Shown here piece after piece: positions 22,801-30,057 of a stretch of 38,314 bases of DNA (positions within the stretch are counted from its first letter, which is position 1; each line of letters begins with the position of its first letter). Source of the DNA: Bacteroidales bacterium (GTDB lineage: Bacteria; Bacteroidota; Bacteroidia; Bacteroidales; F082); the NCBI GenBank assembly GCA_017616675.1, contig JAFZXR010000052.1, positions 1-38,314 on the forward strand, given 5' to 3'. The notes beneath the pieces were generated by a model. It was not told the origin of the DNA. It searched no databases and saw only the letters and a list, made by a program, of their open reading frames with translations. The position numbers and the translations under genes were made by a program.

Positions 22801-23488
22801 CCTCAAGTTTGAAATGGATGGTACTGAGAAAGGCAGATGGGACGGCCAGATGGGAGCATTTGAACAGTTCTCACAAGCTGTCACAACAGGTACCCACACA
22901 TTCACATGGACTTATCGTAAGGATAGTTCAGTGAATACCGGTAGTGACTGCGCTTGGGTCGACGACATCACATTCCCACCGACAAGTGTAATCACATTCC
23001 TTGCTCCTGCAACAAACCTCGAGGCAAATGTCGACGGTCACGATGTGGCTCTGACATGGACAGCATCACCTGACGCAGATCATTACGTTGTAAAACGTGA
23101 CGGTGTGACAGTCGGTACAGCTACCGAGACATCATACAACGACTATGTCGAGACATCCGGCACCTACAGATATCAGGTGTTCGCAGTTAGCGCAGGCGGT
23201 GGAATGTCAACTCCTATCTCAACAGTTGTTGAAGTGGCATTCGCTGGTGTCGATGAAAATCAGGCAACAAGTCTCAACGTATATCCAAACCCGACAAGCG
23301 GCGTTTTGAATATCGTGACAAATGCCAACAACTATGAATACCAGGTGATTAACTGCGTCGGTCAGATTGTCTTGAGCGGCAACGCCAATGGCAAGACAAC
23401 CGTTAACGTCAGTGAACTCAGCGGTGTTTACTTCTTGAGAATCGTTACTGATGGTGATATTCTCGTGAGAAAGATCACAGTCAAGTAA
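19838..23488 (+). CDS. Secreted gingipain-like cysteine protease (family C25), type IX secretion cargo, C25-1
   Basis: The 1216-residue chain contains, in order: signal peptide (1-24, QAFA before Q); C25 propeptide (about 26-220); catalytic domain from about 248 (VKVLVIANRMF) with His454 (YTAHGGE) and Cys486 (GNCCLAANW; Cys487 is the alternative); Ig-like C25 C-domain (about 625-700); CARDB-like strands (about 705-900); a cleaved-adhesin-like jelly roll (about 911-1045); an Fn3 domain (about 1055-1135); and a type A sorting domain (about 1140-1216; VYPNPTSG, VKITVK end). It should be exported by Sec, then by the type IX system to the cell surface or medium, and propeptide-activated. P1 specificity is unknown. 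The adhesin-Fn3 block is almost the same as in the next protein. Codon use (ACA, TCA) differs from the surrounding housekeeping genes. Confidence 0.92.
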   Translation: MKKFQLKKLAMALVVIMLGFQAFAQGRIDLAPMGKTSHEAQNVTMNGFTASFSFNSIESELISTEKGDFSVITLDNSLPGGNTGEPQVPVVRKLIAVPFGATPVVTLKNYTVTDYNLSDYGIERIFPQQPSQSKSEKEVKFYYNEDAYQTRGFDESHPIAEVEVMGTMRGIQIGALQLNAVRYNASTNTVRVYNDIDVEVTFENADMELTEKTLVNTYSPYFRTVYATLFNEKAIRDIYDEHPDLWATPVKVLVIANRMFETTLQPWITWKTEKGFYMDVNYTDEIGTSASAIKTFITNKYNAGVAAGQAPTFVIIVGDKNQVPQSQTGAATSEVTDLYYYAVAGGATDYYPDMFHSRFTCETTQELQNVIDKTLMYEQYTMPDPSYLSNVLLIAGWDSGWNPKVGKPTIQYAMNYYYNADHGFENVYNFLETPYNQPYASLNTGVNFVNYTAHGGETSWSNPAFSTSDVNSLTNTNKYFLAMGNCCLAANWGYSTKSLGESFIIAPNKGAYAYIGAPVSTYWWEDYYFGVGATTTINAMPLIENTTMGVYDAVFRDEDFNCVSAIPFIGNVAVCYAHAGNYQNAISSGATNQYYWEAYHVLGDGSVCPYHTNPVANNVSHLPTLPIGMDFYTVSADPGSYVGITKDGVLYGAGEIGEEGTADIPITPVTSGGNVKIVVTHPQRQPYVAEVPAAAMTGAYVAVNGYALSEAQANYGETLDMSIEIKNVGSQVSGAITATLTTDCEYVTINNNSATTAALEPDQTATVEGYQFTVAANVPDKTKAQFVLSVNDGTDTWEANINVTLHAPALQAESVVVSDMDVTFTFKNAGSAPFYGGTLTLASCSPDLVFTDDVIVVDDVVEGGETLPISVNYIIDGGVEPGTTFEAEYDFATGAFEISDIFVVSYGSIQEDFESGVFGEGWTFSPNNTAWTIVDGGTKGAKCMKSMNEGLASTEYSATLTLNVMAAGTMTFMYKVSCEQGSSHNWDYLKFEMDGTEKGRWDGQMGAFEQFSQAVTTGTHTFTWTYRKDSSVNTGSDCAWVDDITFPPTSVITFLAPATNLEANVDGHDVALTWTASPDADHYVVKRDGVTVGTATETSYNDYVETSGTYRYQVFAVSAGGGMSTPISTVVEVAFAGVDENQATSLNVYPNPTSGVLNIVTNANNYEYQVINCVGQIVLSGNANGKTTVNVSELSGVYFLRIVTDGDILVRKITVK
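22571..23076 (+). repeat. Adhesin-Fn3 module, copy in C25-1 (paralogous DNA repeat)
   Basis: This 506-nt block aligns without gaps to 26246-26751. My hand count gives about 55 mismatches (near 89% identity), many at third positions. The catalytic regions of the two genes are far more different. Confidence 0.85.
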
Positions 23489-23511
23489 AAGATTTTTTCA
23501 AAAAAAATTAA

Positions 23512-23540
23512 GGATGCCGGCTGACGGCATCCTTTTTTTT
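23512..23540 (+). terminator. Rho-independent terminator after C25-1
   Basis: GGATGCCG (23512-23519) pairs with CGGCATCC (23525-23532) around GCTGA; eight T follow. Confidence 0.9.
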
Positions 23541-23542
23541 TA

Positions 23543-23550
23543 TATCTTTG
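23543..23550 (+). promoter_or_regulatory. -7 box of the C25-2 gene
   Basis: TATCTTTG fits TAnnTTTG and begins 2-3 nt after the terminator T-run. The region where the -33 element should lie is the terminator hairpin itself. The ATG is at 23612. Confidence 0.5.
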
Positions 23551-23611
23551 CAGGTTATTATTTATATAAGGTGTAAAATTGATTAAAAATTATTAAACCA
23601 TTTTATAAATT

Positions 23612-26600
23612 ATGAGAAAATCATCATTACTAACAGCTTTGTTCCTGATGTTTTCCTTTATGGGATTCGCCCAGGAATGGCATGGAATCACCAGTGATTC
23701 GCCAACAAGAATGAAGAAGACATTGGTCTCTTCAACAGAAGACGAGATCGTCGTTGATGTCAATATCGACGGTTTCTACACAAATAATGTCACAACGCCG
23801 AACGGCAAGCAGTCGGTTATTTATGTCGACAGAATGGCAAGCATGCTTGAGGCAGGCGCACCGGATCTCCCGATGGAGCCTATCTCAGTCATCATTGGCG
23901 ACATGGCAGAGATGACAGTTAACGTTGTAAAGTCGAGCTACGTTGATATTCCGAACATCGAGGTTGCTCCTTCGAAGGGTAACTTCAGCCGTCAGATCAA
24001 CCCTGACGATGTTCCTTACACCTATGGTGAGATGTATCAGCAGGATGCTTTCTGGCCGGCAACACAGGCAACTCTCGAGGCTCCTTATATCTTGAGAGAC
24101 TTCCGTGGTCAGAACATCATGGTTCGTCCGTTTGCTTACAACCCTGTGACCAAGACATTGCGTGTTTACACAAGCATGACAATCGCCATGACCAAGGTGA
24201 GCGACAATGGCGAAAACCAGAAGGTCAGCCGCAAGAGCAACAATATTAAGATTGACTCTGATTTCAAGGCCGCCTATGAAAACCGTTTCATCAACTTTGG
24301 CAAAACGGAAGCTAAGTACACATTCATCGTTGACCAGGGCTCGATGCTCGTTGTCTGCGTTGATGAGTACATGAGTGCTATCCAGCCATTGGTCGACTGG
24401 AAGAACATCTCAGGCCGTCCATGCACAATGGTTGGTTCATCAACAACAGGTACCGATACACAACTCAAGGCTTACATCCAGAACTACTATGCGGAACATC
24501 CTGATTTGACTTACATCCTTTTGGTTGGTGAGCACAACAATCTGCCAGGTCACAGCCAGAATGGCGGACGTTCGGATATCTATTACGGTATGCTTGAAGG
24601 AAATGATTTGTATGCGGAGGCTTTGGTAGGCCGTTTCAGCCCGTCGAACTACAACGACGCTGCACAGCAGGCTGCCCGTACAATCTATTACGAACGTGAC
24701 GTTCCGGCAGGTGTTACATGGTGCAACCACGGCATGGGTATCGGTCACACCGACGGCCCAGGTCACTATAATGAAACTGACTGGCAGCACATGGATAAGA
24801 TTCGTGACACCCTCATGCACTACACCTACACTCAGGTGACACAGAGATATGTCAACGTCAACAATGTGACAAACGAGATAATCTCACAGGATATCAACGA
24901 CGGTATCAGTATTGCAAACTACTGCAACCACGGTTCAGCAACATCATGGGCTGCTACAAGTTATACAACAAGTCATGTCAACGCTTTGGTTAACGATTAT
25001 AAGTTACCATACGTCATTTCTGTTGCATGTAACAACGGTCAGTTTGACACAGGCGAGTGCTTCGGTGAGTCATGGATGCGTTCGGTCAACGAACAGACAG
25101 GTGCTCCTTGCGGCGCTATCGGCGGTATGTTCTCATGGATTTCTCAGCCATGGACTCCTCCAATGTATGGCCAGGATGAGATGAACAGAATCCTCACCGA
25201 GTGGATTGGCGACTTCCATCACACAATGGGTGGCGTTTCTATCAACGGTAGTATGTTCGTTATGGATGCTGAGCCGGGTAGTGATGCTAATAACACTTAC
25301 GCCACATGGATTCTCTTCGGTGATCCATCGGTGATGTTGAGAACCGACAACCCGACAGACATGAATGTCACTACCGATCCTTCAGTCCTGTTGCTCGGCA
25401 TGGATGCACTTACAATCAATGCTGAATGTGATTTCGGTATTGCAACATTGTCGATGAATGGCGAAGTCATTGCATCAGAAGAGGTCGTCGATGGAACATG
25501 CACACTTACATTCCCTGCATTATCAGATGTTGGTGTTGCCGACCTCGTTGTCATCGGTTATAATAAGGTGACTTATCAAGGTACTATCGAGATTGTTCCG
25601 GCAGGTGGCGCATACCTCACGGTGAATGCCAACGAGCTGAGTGCACCGGCCAACTACGGTGAGTCGGTCGAAATGAGCATCGACATCAAGAATGTCGGCG
25701 TTGAGACAGTCAGCAACGTTACTGTGACTTTGTCGACAGATAATGAATATATCAATATCACTGCAGAAGAAGGCACATTGGCATCACTCGAAGCTGGTGC
25801 AACAGCTACAATCGACGGTTTCCAGTTTGAAGTCGCCGATAACGTTGAAGACGGAACAAGAGCACAGATCAATGTTACGATGACAGCAGGTGATGAGACT
25901 TGGACCGGCAAGGTGATGGTTGAGCTTCACGCTCCTGTTATTGTGATGTCGGCTTTGACAGTCGCCGATCAGGTGGCTACATTCGAGATTGCAAACACAG
26001 GTTCAGCACCGTTCTATGGTGGAACGATGACAATCACAAGCTGCTCGCCAGACCTTGTGTTCACCCCAAGTACATTTGGTGTTACCAGTGCTATTGCCGG
26101 TGGTGAAAATGTCGTATTTACATCAAACTACGAATTTGCAGAAAGCGTCGAGCAAGGCACATGTTTCGAGGTCGCCTACGACTTCACAACAGGTCAGTTT
26201 GAGCTCGATGGTGTCTTCACCGTGGCATACGGATCGATTGGTCAAGACTTTGAGTCGGGTCAGTTCGGTGAGGGTTGGACATTCTCACCAAACAACACTG
26301 CATGGACTATCGTCGATGGCGGTACTAAAGGTTCAAAATGCATGAAGTCGATGAATGAAGGTTTAGCCAGCACTGAATATTCAGCAACTTTGACACTTGA
26401 CATTATGGCGGCAGGCGACATGACATTCATGTACAAGGTGTCGTGCGAGCAAGGCTCAGCACATAACTGGGATTACCTCAAGTTTGAAATGGATGGTACT
26501 GAGAAGGGTAGATGGGATGGCCAGATGTCAGAGTTTGTCCAATTTACACAGCCTGTCACAACAGGTACACACGTGTTCAAGTGGACCTATCGTAAGGATA

Positions 26601-27163
26601 GTTCAGTGAACTCAGGTAGCGACTGCGCTTGGATTGACGATATCACATTCCCACCGACCAGCGTCATCACATTCCTTGCTCCTGCAACAGACCTCGAGGC
26701 AACTGTCGACGGTCACGATGTGGCTCTGACATGGACAGCATCACCTGACGCCGTTTCATACCTTGTGAAACGCGACGGCGAGACTCTTGGCACGGTTGCT
26801 GAGACTTCGTATGCCGACTACGTCGAGACAGCCGGCACCTACAGATATCAGGTGTTTGCACTCAACGCCGGTGGCTCGATGTCAACTCCTGTCTCAACAG
26901 TGGTTGAAGTCGAATTCGCAGGTGTCGATGATAATGAGGTCAGCTTCGGTGTTTATCCTAACCCGGCCGAGAGCGTGCTTTACATCAATACCAACGCTTC
27001 GAGCTTTGAGTATCAGTTGCTTAACGGCATCGGACAGGTTATGATGAGCGGTGTTGCAAACGGCAACGCTGAACTCAACGTGAGCGAGCTGAACGATGGC
27101 GTTTACTTCCTGAAAGTTGTCGCCAACGGCAGCGCTCAAGTCGAGAAAGTTGTCATCAAATAA
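23612..27163 (+). CDS. Secreted gingipain-like cysteine protease (family C25), type IX secretion cargo, C25-2
   Basis: The 1183-residue protein has a signal peptide (1-21), a C25 propeptide (about 22-215), a catalytic domain with His440 (CNHGSATSW) and Cys473 (VACNNGQF), an Ig/CARDB-like region (about 590-870), adhesin-like jelly roll (about 878-1020), Fn3 (about 1022-1100) and a type A sorting domain (about 1108-1183; VYPNPAES). The propeptide and catalytic half resemble C25-3 (shared DVPYTYG, MYQQDAF, SVAC-NG), while the rear half resembles C25-1 (506-nt near-identical block). It thus looks like a mosaic of its neighbours. As a class it is a cell-surface or secreted endopeptidase; specificity cannot be read. 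It has its own -7 box and terminator. Confidence 0.92.
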   Translation: MRKSSLLTALFLMFSFMGFAQEWHGITSDSPTRMKKTLVSSTEDEIVVDVNIDGFYTNNVTTPNGKQSVIYVDRMASMLEAGAPDLPMEPISVIIGDMAEMTVNVVKSSYVDIPNIEVAPSKGNFSRQINPDDVPYTYGEMYQQDAFWPATQATLEAPYILRDFRGQNIMVRPFAYNPVTKTLRVYTSMTIAMTKVSDNGENQKVSRKSNNIKIDSDFKAAYENRFINFGKTEAKYTFIVDQGSMLVVCVDEYMSAIQPLVDWKNISGRPCTMVGSSTTGTDTQLKAYIQNYYAEHPDLTYILLVGEHNNLPGHSQNGGRSDIYYGMLEGNDLYAEALVGRFSPSNYNDAAQQAARTIYYERDVPAGVTWCNHGMGIGHTDGPGHYNETDWQHMDKIRDTLMHYTYTQVTQRYVNVNNVTNEIISQDINDGISIANYCNHGSATSWAATSYTTSHVNALVNDYKLPYVISVACNNGQFDTGECFGESWMRSVNEQTGAPCGAIGGMFSWISQPWTPPMYGQDEMNRILTEWIGDFHHTMGGVSINGSMFVMDAEPGSDANNTYATWILFGDPSVMLRTDNPTDMNVTTDPSVLLLGMDALTINAECDFGIATLSMNGEVIASEEVVDGTCTLTFPALSDVGVADLVVIGYNKVTYQGTIEIVPAGGAYLTVNANELSAPANYGESVEMSIDIKNVGVETVSNVTVTLSTDNEYINITAEEGTLASLEAGATATIDGFQFEVADNVEDGTRAQINVTMTAGDETWTGKVMVELHAPVIVMSALTVADQVATFEIANTGSAPFYGGTMTITSCSPDLVFTPSTFGVTSAIAGGENVVFTSNYEFAESVEQGTCFEVAYDFTTGQFELDGVFTVAYGSIGQDFESGQFGEGWTFSPNNTAWTIVDGGTKGSKCMKSMNEGLASTEYSATLTLDIMAAGDMTFMYKVSCEQGSAHNWDYLKFEMDGTEKGRWDGQMSEFVQFTQPVTTGTHVFKWTYRKDSSVNSGSDCAWIDDITFPPTSVITFLAPATDLEATVDGHDVALTWTASPDAVSYLVKRDGETLGTVAETSYADYVETAGTYRYQVFALNAGGSMSTPVSTVVEVEFAGVDDNEVSFGVYPNPAESVLYINTNASSFEYQLLNGIGQVMMSGVANGNAELNVSELNDGVYFLKVVANGSAQVEKVVIK
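26246..26751 (+). repeat. Adhesin-Fn3 module, copy in C25-2 (paralogous DNA repeat)
   Basis: Partner of 22571-23076 at a constant offset of 3675 nt with no indel. One stretch of 40-plus nt from 26276 is identical in both copies. Confidence 0.85.
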
Positions 27164-27186
27164 ACGACTTTTTTGAAAAAAATGAA

Positions 27187-27214
27187 GGACGTCGGTTGCC
27201 GGCGTCCTTTTTTT
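27187..27214 (+). terminator. Rho-independent terminator after C25-2
   Basis: GGACGTCGG (27187-27195) pairs with CCGGCGTCC (27199-27207), with one G-U pair and loop TTG, then seven T. It is homologous in place and flanks to the C25-1 terminator but has changed in both arms. Confidence 0.88.
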
Positions 27215-27217
27215 GTT

Positions 27218-27225
27218 TATATTTG
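27218..27225 (+). promoter_or_regulatory. -7 box of the C25-3/beta-CASP genes
   Basis: TATATTTG fits TAnnTTTG, begins a few bases after the terminator T-run and lies 15 nt before the ATG at 27241. No separate -33 motif is visible. Confidence 0.5.
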
Positions 27226-27240
27226 CAAAAATTTCTGTAT

Positions 27241-30057
27241 ATGAAAAAGTTATTGTTTTTAGCTATAAGCTTGATGTGCATGCAGTTAGCATTTACACAA
27301 GATTGGAATTCACGTTTGATTTCATCGAATGAGAATGAAATAAATGTTGAGATTACAGTGAAAGGATTCGACATGAATAATGTCGTGACACCTAACGGCG
27401 ACGCTGTCGTCATTGCCAGCCATAAGATGCTGAAACTCGCGCAGGCCGGTGAGCCTGACATGCCGAGCATCGTGATTCCGACGGTTATTGGTGACGATGC
27501 TTTGATGAATCTGCAAGTCGTTGAGGCGCAGTATGTTGACTATGAGAACATTGCGATAGCACCTTCGAAGGGTGACTTCCCGCGTAGCATCAATCCTGAA
27601 GACGTTCCTTACACCTATGGCGCGATGTATCAGCAGGATGCTTTCTATCCTGCGGAGATGGCCAAGCTCGACGAGCCATACATCCATCGTGATGTGAGAG
27701 GTCAGAACATGATGGTGACACCTTTCGCTTACAACCCTGTGACGAAGACGCTTAGGGTTTACACTCATTTTGTTTTGAATATGAAAAAGATTGGTACAGA
27801 TGATAGAAATATCATTGTAAACCGTTCAAAATCAATAAATTTAGATCCGGATTTTGCGAAGATGTACGAGAGCCGTTACATCAACTACAACGAGTCGATG
27901 GCAAAATACAGTGCTATTGCTGAAGACGGAGAGTTGCTCATCATCTGCCATGACGCTTTCATGACAGCGATGGAGCCCTTCGTGGCATGGAAAAAGCAGA
28001 TAGGCCGTCCGACGACTATTGTAGGCACTTCGGAAACGGGAACCACATCTGCCGCTATCAAGCAGTATCTTACGACTTATTATGCTTCGCATCCGAACTT
28101 GACAGACCTTCTTCTTGTGGGCGATGTGGCCCAGATTCCTGGAGTTTATATCTCGGCAGGTTCAGGCTGGAGCAACTATTCGGGCTATGGCGATTGGCAA
28201 TACGGTCAGCTTGCAGGAAACGACTATTACAATGAGGTAATCGTCGGTCGTTTCTGCTGCGAGACAGAGGCTCAGGTGACGAATCATGTCAATAAGGTTT
28301 TGAATTATGAGAGAGATCTTGACGAGACGGCCACATGGCTTACCGTCGGACAAGGAGTGAGTAAACGCGAGAATGCTTCTGGACATAACGGTGAGGACGA
28401 CTATGAGCATATCGACAATATCAGAACTGATTTGTTGAATTACAACTATACTGAAGTCCATCGTGATTATCAGAGTGTTACAGGTGTGACATCGAGTGCT
28501 GCAATCATCAGCCAGCATATCAACGCGGGTGTGAGCATTATCAACTACTGTAACCACGGTGATGTCACTTTGTGGGGTGTTTTCAGCTACAGTAATTCGC
28601 ACGTCAACCAGTTGACCAACGATTATAAGTTGCCTTATATCATCTCTGTGGCATGTCTGAATGGTAAATACGACAATAGCAGTCCGTGTTTCGCAGAGGC
28701 ATGGATGCGTGCCACCAACAACAGCAACGGTAACCCGACAGGTGCTATTGGAGGTATGTTTTCATACATTGAGCAGCCTTGGCAGCCGCCGATGTACGGC
28801 CAAGATGAGATGGTAGATATCTTGGTGGAGTCGTACAACAATAACATCCGTAGAACCATGGGATGCGTGTCGATTGAAGGAAATATGGCTGTTTTGGATT
28901 TAGGTGCAAGTTCCAATGCTAATAAAGGCACTTACAACACATGGATTTTGTTTGGAGACCCGACATTGACATTACGTAATGCGGTTCCGCAGGTGATGAA
29001 TGTGACCGCCGCTTCCTCCATGAACACCACAGCGACGAGTTTCAATGTCAACGCCACCAATGCCAACGGTGCCTTGGCTACTCTCACCTTCAACGGCGAG
29101 ATTCTCGGCTCGGCTACCATCAGTGGAGGCAACGCCAACATCACATTTGCGGCTCCTGGAACAACAGGTACGGCCACGCTCACTGTGTTTGGCTATAACA
29201 AGAAGACATACTCCACCACGGTCAACGTCGTCAGCGGCGGTCCAGCACCGTTAGAGGTGACGGCTGCGGCTGATCCTGCAACGATAGAACTCGGACAGTC
29301 GACCACGCTGACAGCCACGGTGACTGGCGGAACAGCACCTTACACTTATTCGTGGACGCCAGCGGCGACAGTGGCGACTCCTACAGCTGCCACAACTACT
29401 GCAACGCCGGTGGAGACAACAACTTACACCGTGACGGTGAGCGACGGCACGAGCACTATGACAGCTGATGTCACGGTGACCGTGAATGAGCCGCAGCCGG
29501 TTGTATGCCCGGTGCCGCGTAATTTCCAGGGCGAAGGTTATTGGGAGGAAGGCGAGTTTGGCGCACATCTGTCGTGGAATGCAGCTGTATATGAATACAC
29601 TCTCGATAGGTTTGAGGTCTACAGAAGCACCGACGGCGTTACGTTTGAGATGGTGAAACGCATCGTCAACACCCCGTCGATAACACGTTACGAATGCATG
29701 GATCAGGTCGACGTGGCCGGTTTGTATTACTACAGAATAATAGCATTTTATCAGAACGAATGCGAGTCGGATTACGTCCAGATTGAGGTGCAGGTGCACG
29801 ATTACACTGGAGTTGGCGAAAATCTGGCCGATAACGTGGCTGTTTATCCTAATCCGACATCGGGAATGGTGAATGTCAAAGCCAAGGCCATTCAGCAGAT
29901 TACGGTGGTCAATATGATGGGTCAGGTTGTTATGACGCAAGATATTGATAATGACGAAGTTATGATTGATATGAGCGCATTCGACAATGGAATGTACCTG
30001 ATGAACATCGTAACTGAAAACGGAAAGGCTGTAAAGATTCTCAACGTGTTAAGATAA
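27241..30057 (+). CDS. Secreted gingipain-like cysteine protease (family C25), type IX secretion cargo, C25-3
   Basis: I start at ATG 27241, which gives a clean signal peptide (MKKLLFLAISLMCMQLAFT, then Q); upstream in-frame starts would include the -7 box. The 938-residue chain has a C25 propeptide (to about 215), a catalytic domain with His439 (CNHGDVTLW) and Cys472 (VACLNGKY), a short Ig-like C25 C-domain (about 580-665), a PKD/Ig-like domain (about 670-755; APYTYSW, TTTYTVTVSDG), an Fn3-like domain (about 765-850) and a type A sorting domain (about 862-938; VYPNPTSG). It lacks the adhesin module of its two relatives. Its stop overlaps the next ATG by one base (TAATG). Confidence 0.92.
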   Translation: MKKLLFLAISLMCMQLAFTQDWNSRLISSNENEINVEITVKGFDMNNVVTPNGDAVVIASHKMLKLAQAGEPDMPSIVIPTVIGDDALMNLQVVEAQYVDYENIAIAPSKGDFPRSINPEDVPYTYGAMYQQDAFYPAEMAKLDEPYIHRDVRGQNMMVTPFAYNPVTKTLRVYTHFVLNMKKIGTDDRNIIVNRSKSINLDPDFAKMYESRYINYNESMAKYSAIAEDGELLIICHDAFMTAMEPFVAWKKQIGRPTTIVGTSETGTTSAAIKQYLTTYYASHPNLTDLLLVGDVAQIPGVYISAGSGWSNYSGYGDWQYGQLAGNDYYNEVIVGRFCCETEAQVTNHVNKVLNYERDLDETATWLTVGQGVSKRENASGHNGEDDYEHIDNIRTDLLNYNYTEVHRDYQSVTGVTSSAAIISQHINAGVSIINYCNHGDVTLWGVFSYSNSHVNQLTNDYKLPYIISVACLNGKYDNSSPCFAEAWMRATNNSNGNPTGAIGGMFSYIEQPWQPPMYGQDEMVDILVESYNNNIRRTMGCVSIEGNMAVLDLGASSNANKGTYNTWILFGDPTLTLRNAVPQVMNVTAASSMNTTATSFNVNATNANGALATLTFNGEILGSATISGGNANITFAAPGTTGTATLTVFGYNKKTYSTTVNVVSGGPAPLEVTAAADPATIELGQSTTLTATVTGGTAPYTYSWTPAATVATPTAATTTATPVETTTYTVTVSDGTSTMTADVTVTVNEPQPVVCPVPRNFQGEGYWEEGEFGAHLSWNAAVYEYTLDRFEVYRSTDGVTFEMVKRIVNTPSITRYECMDQVDVAGLYYYRIIAFYQNECESDYVQIEVQVHDYTGVGENLADNVAVYPNPTSGMVNVKAKAIQQITVVNMMGQVVMTQDIDNDEVMIDMSAFDNGMYLMNIVTENGKAVKILNVLR

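Noticed and set aside
27196..27240. Upstream alternative start for C25-3
   Set aside because: It would begin inside the terminator hairpin and cover the -7 box; ATG 27241 gives a normal signal peptide.
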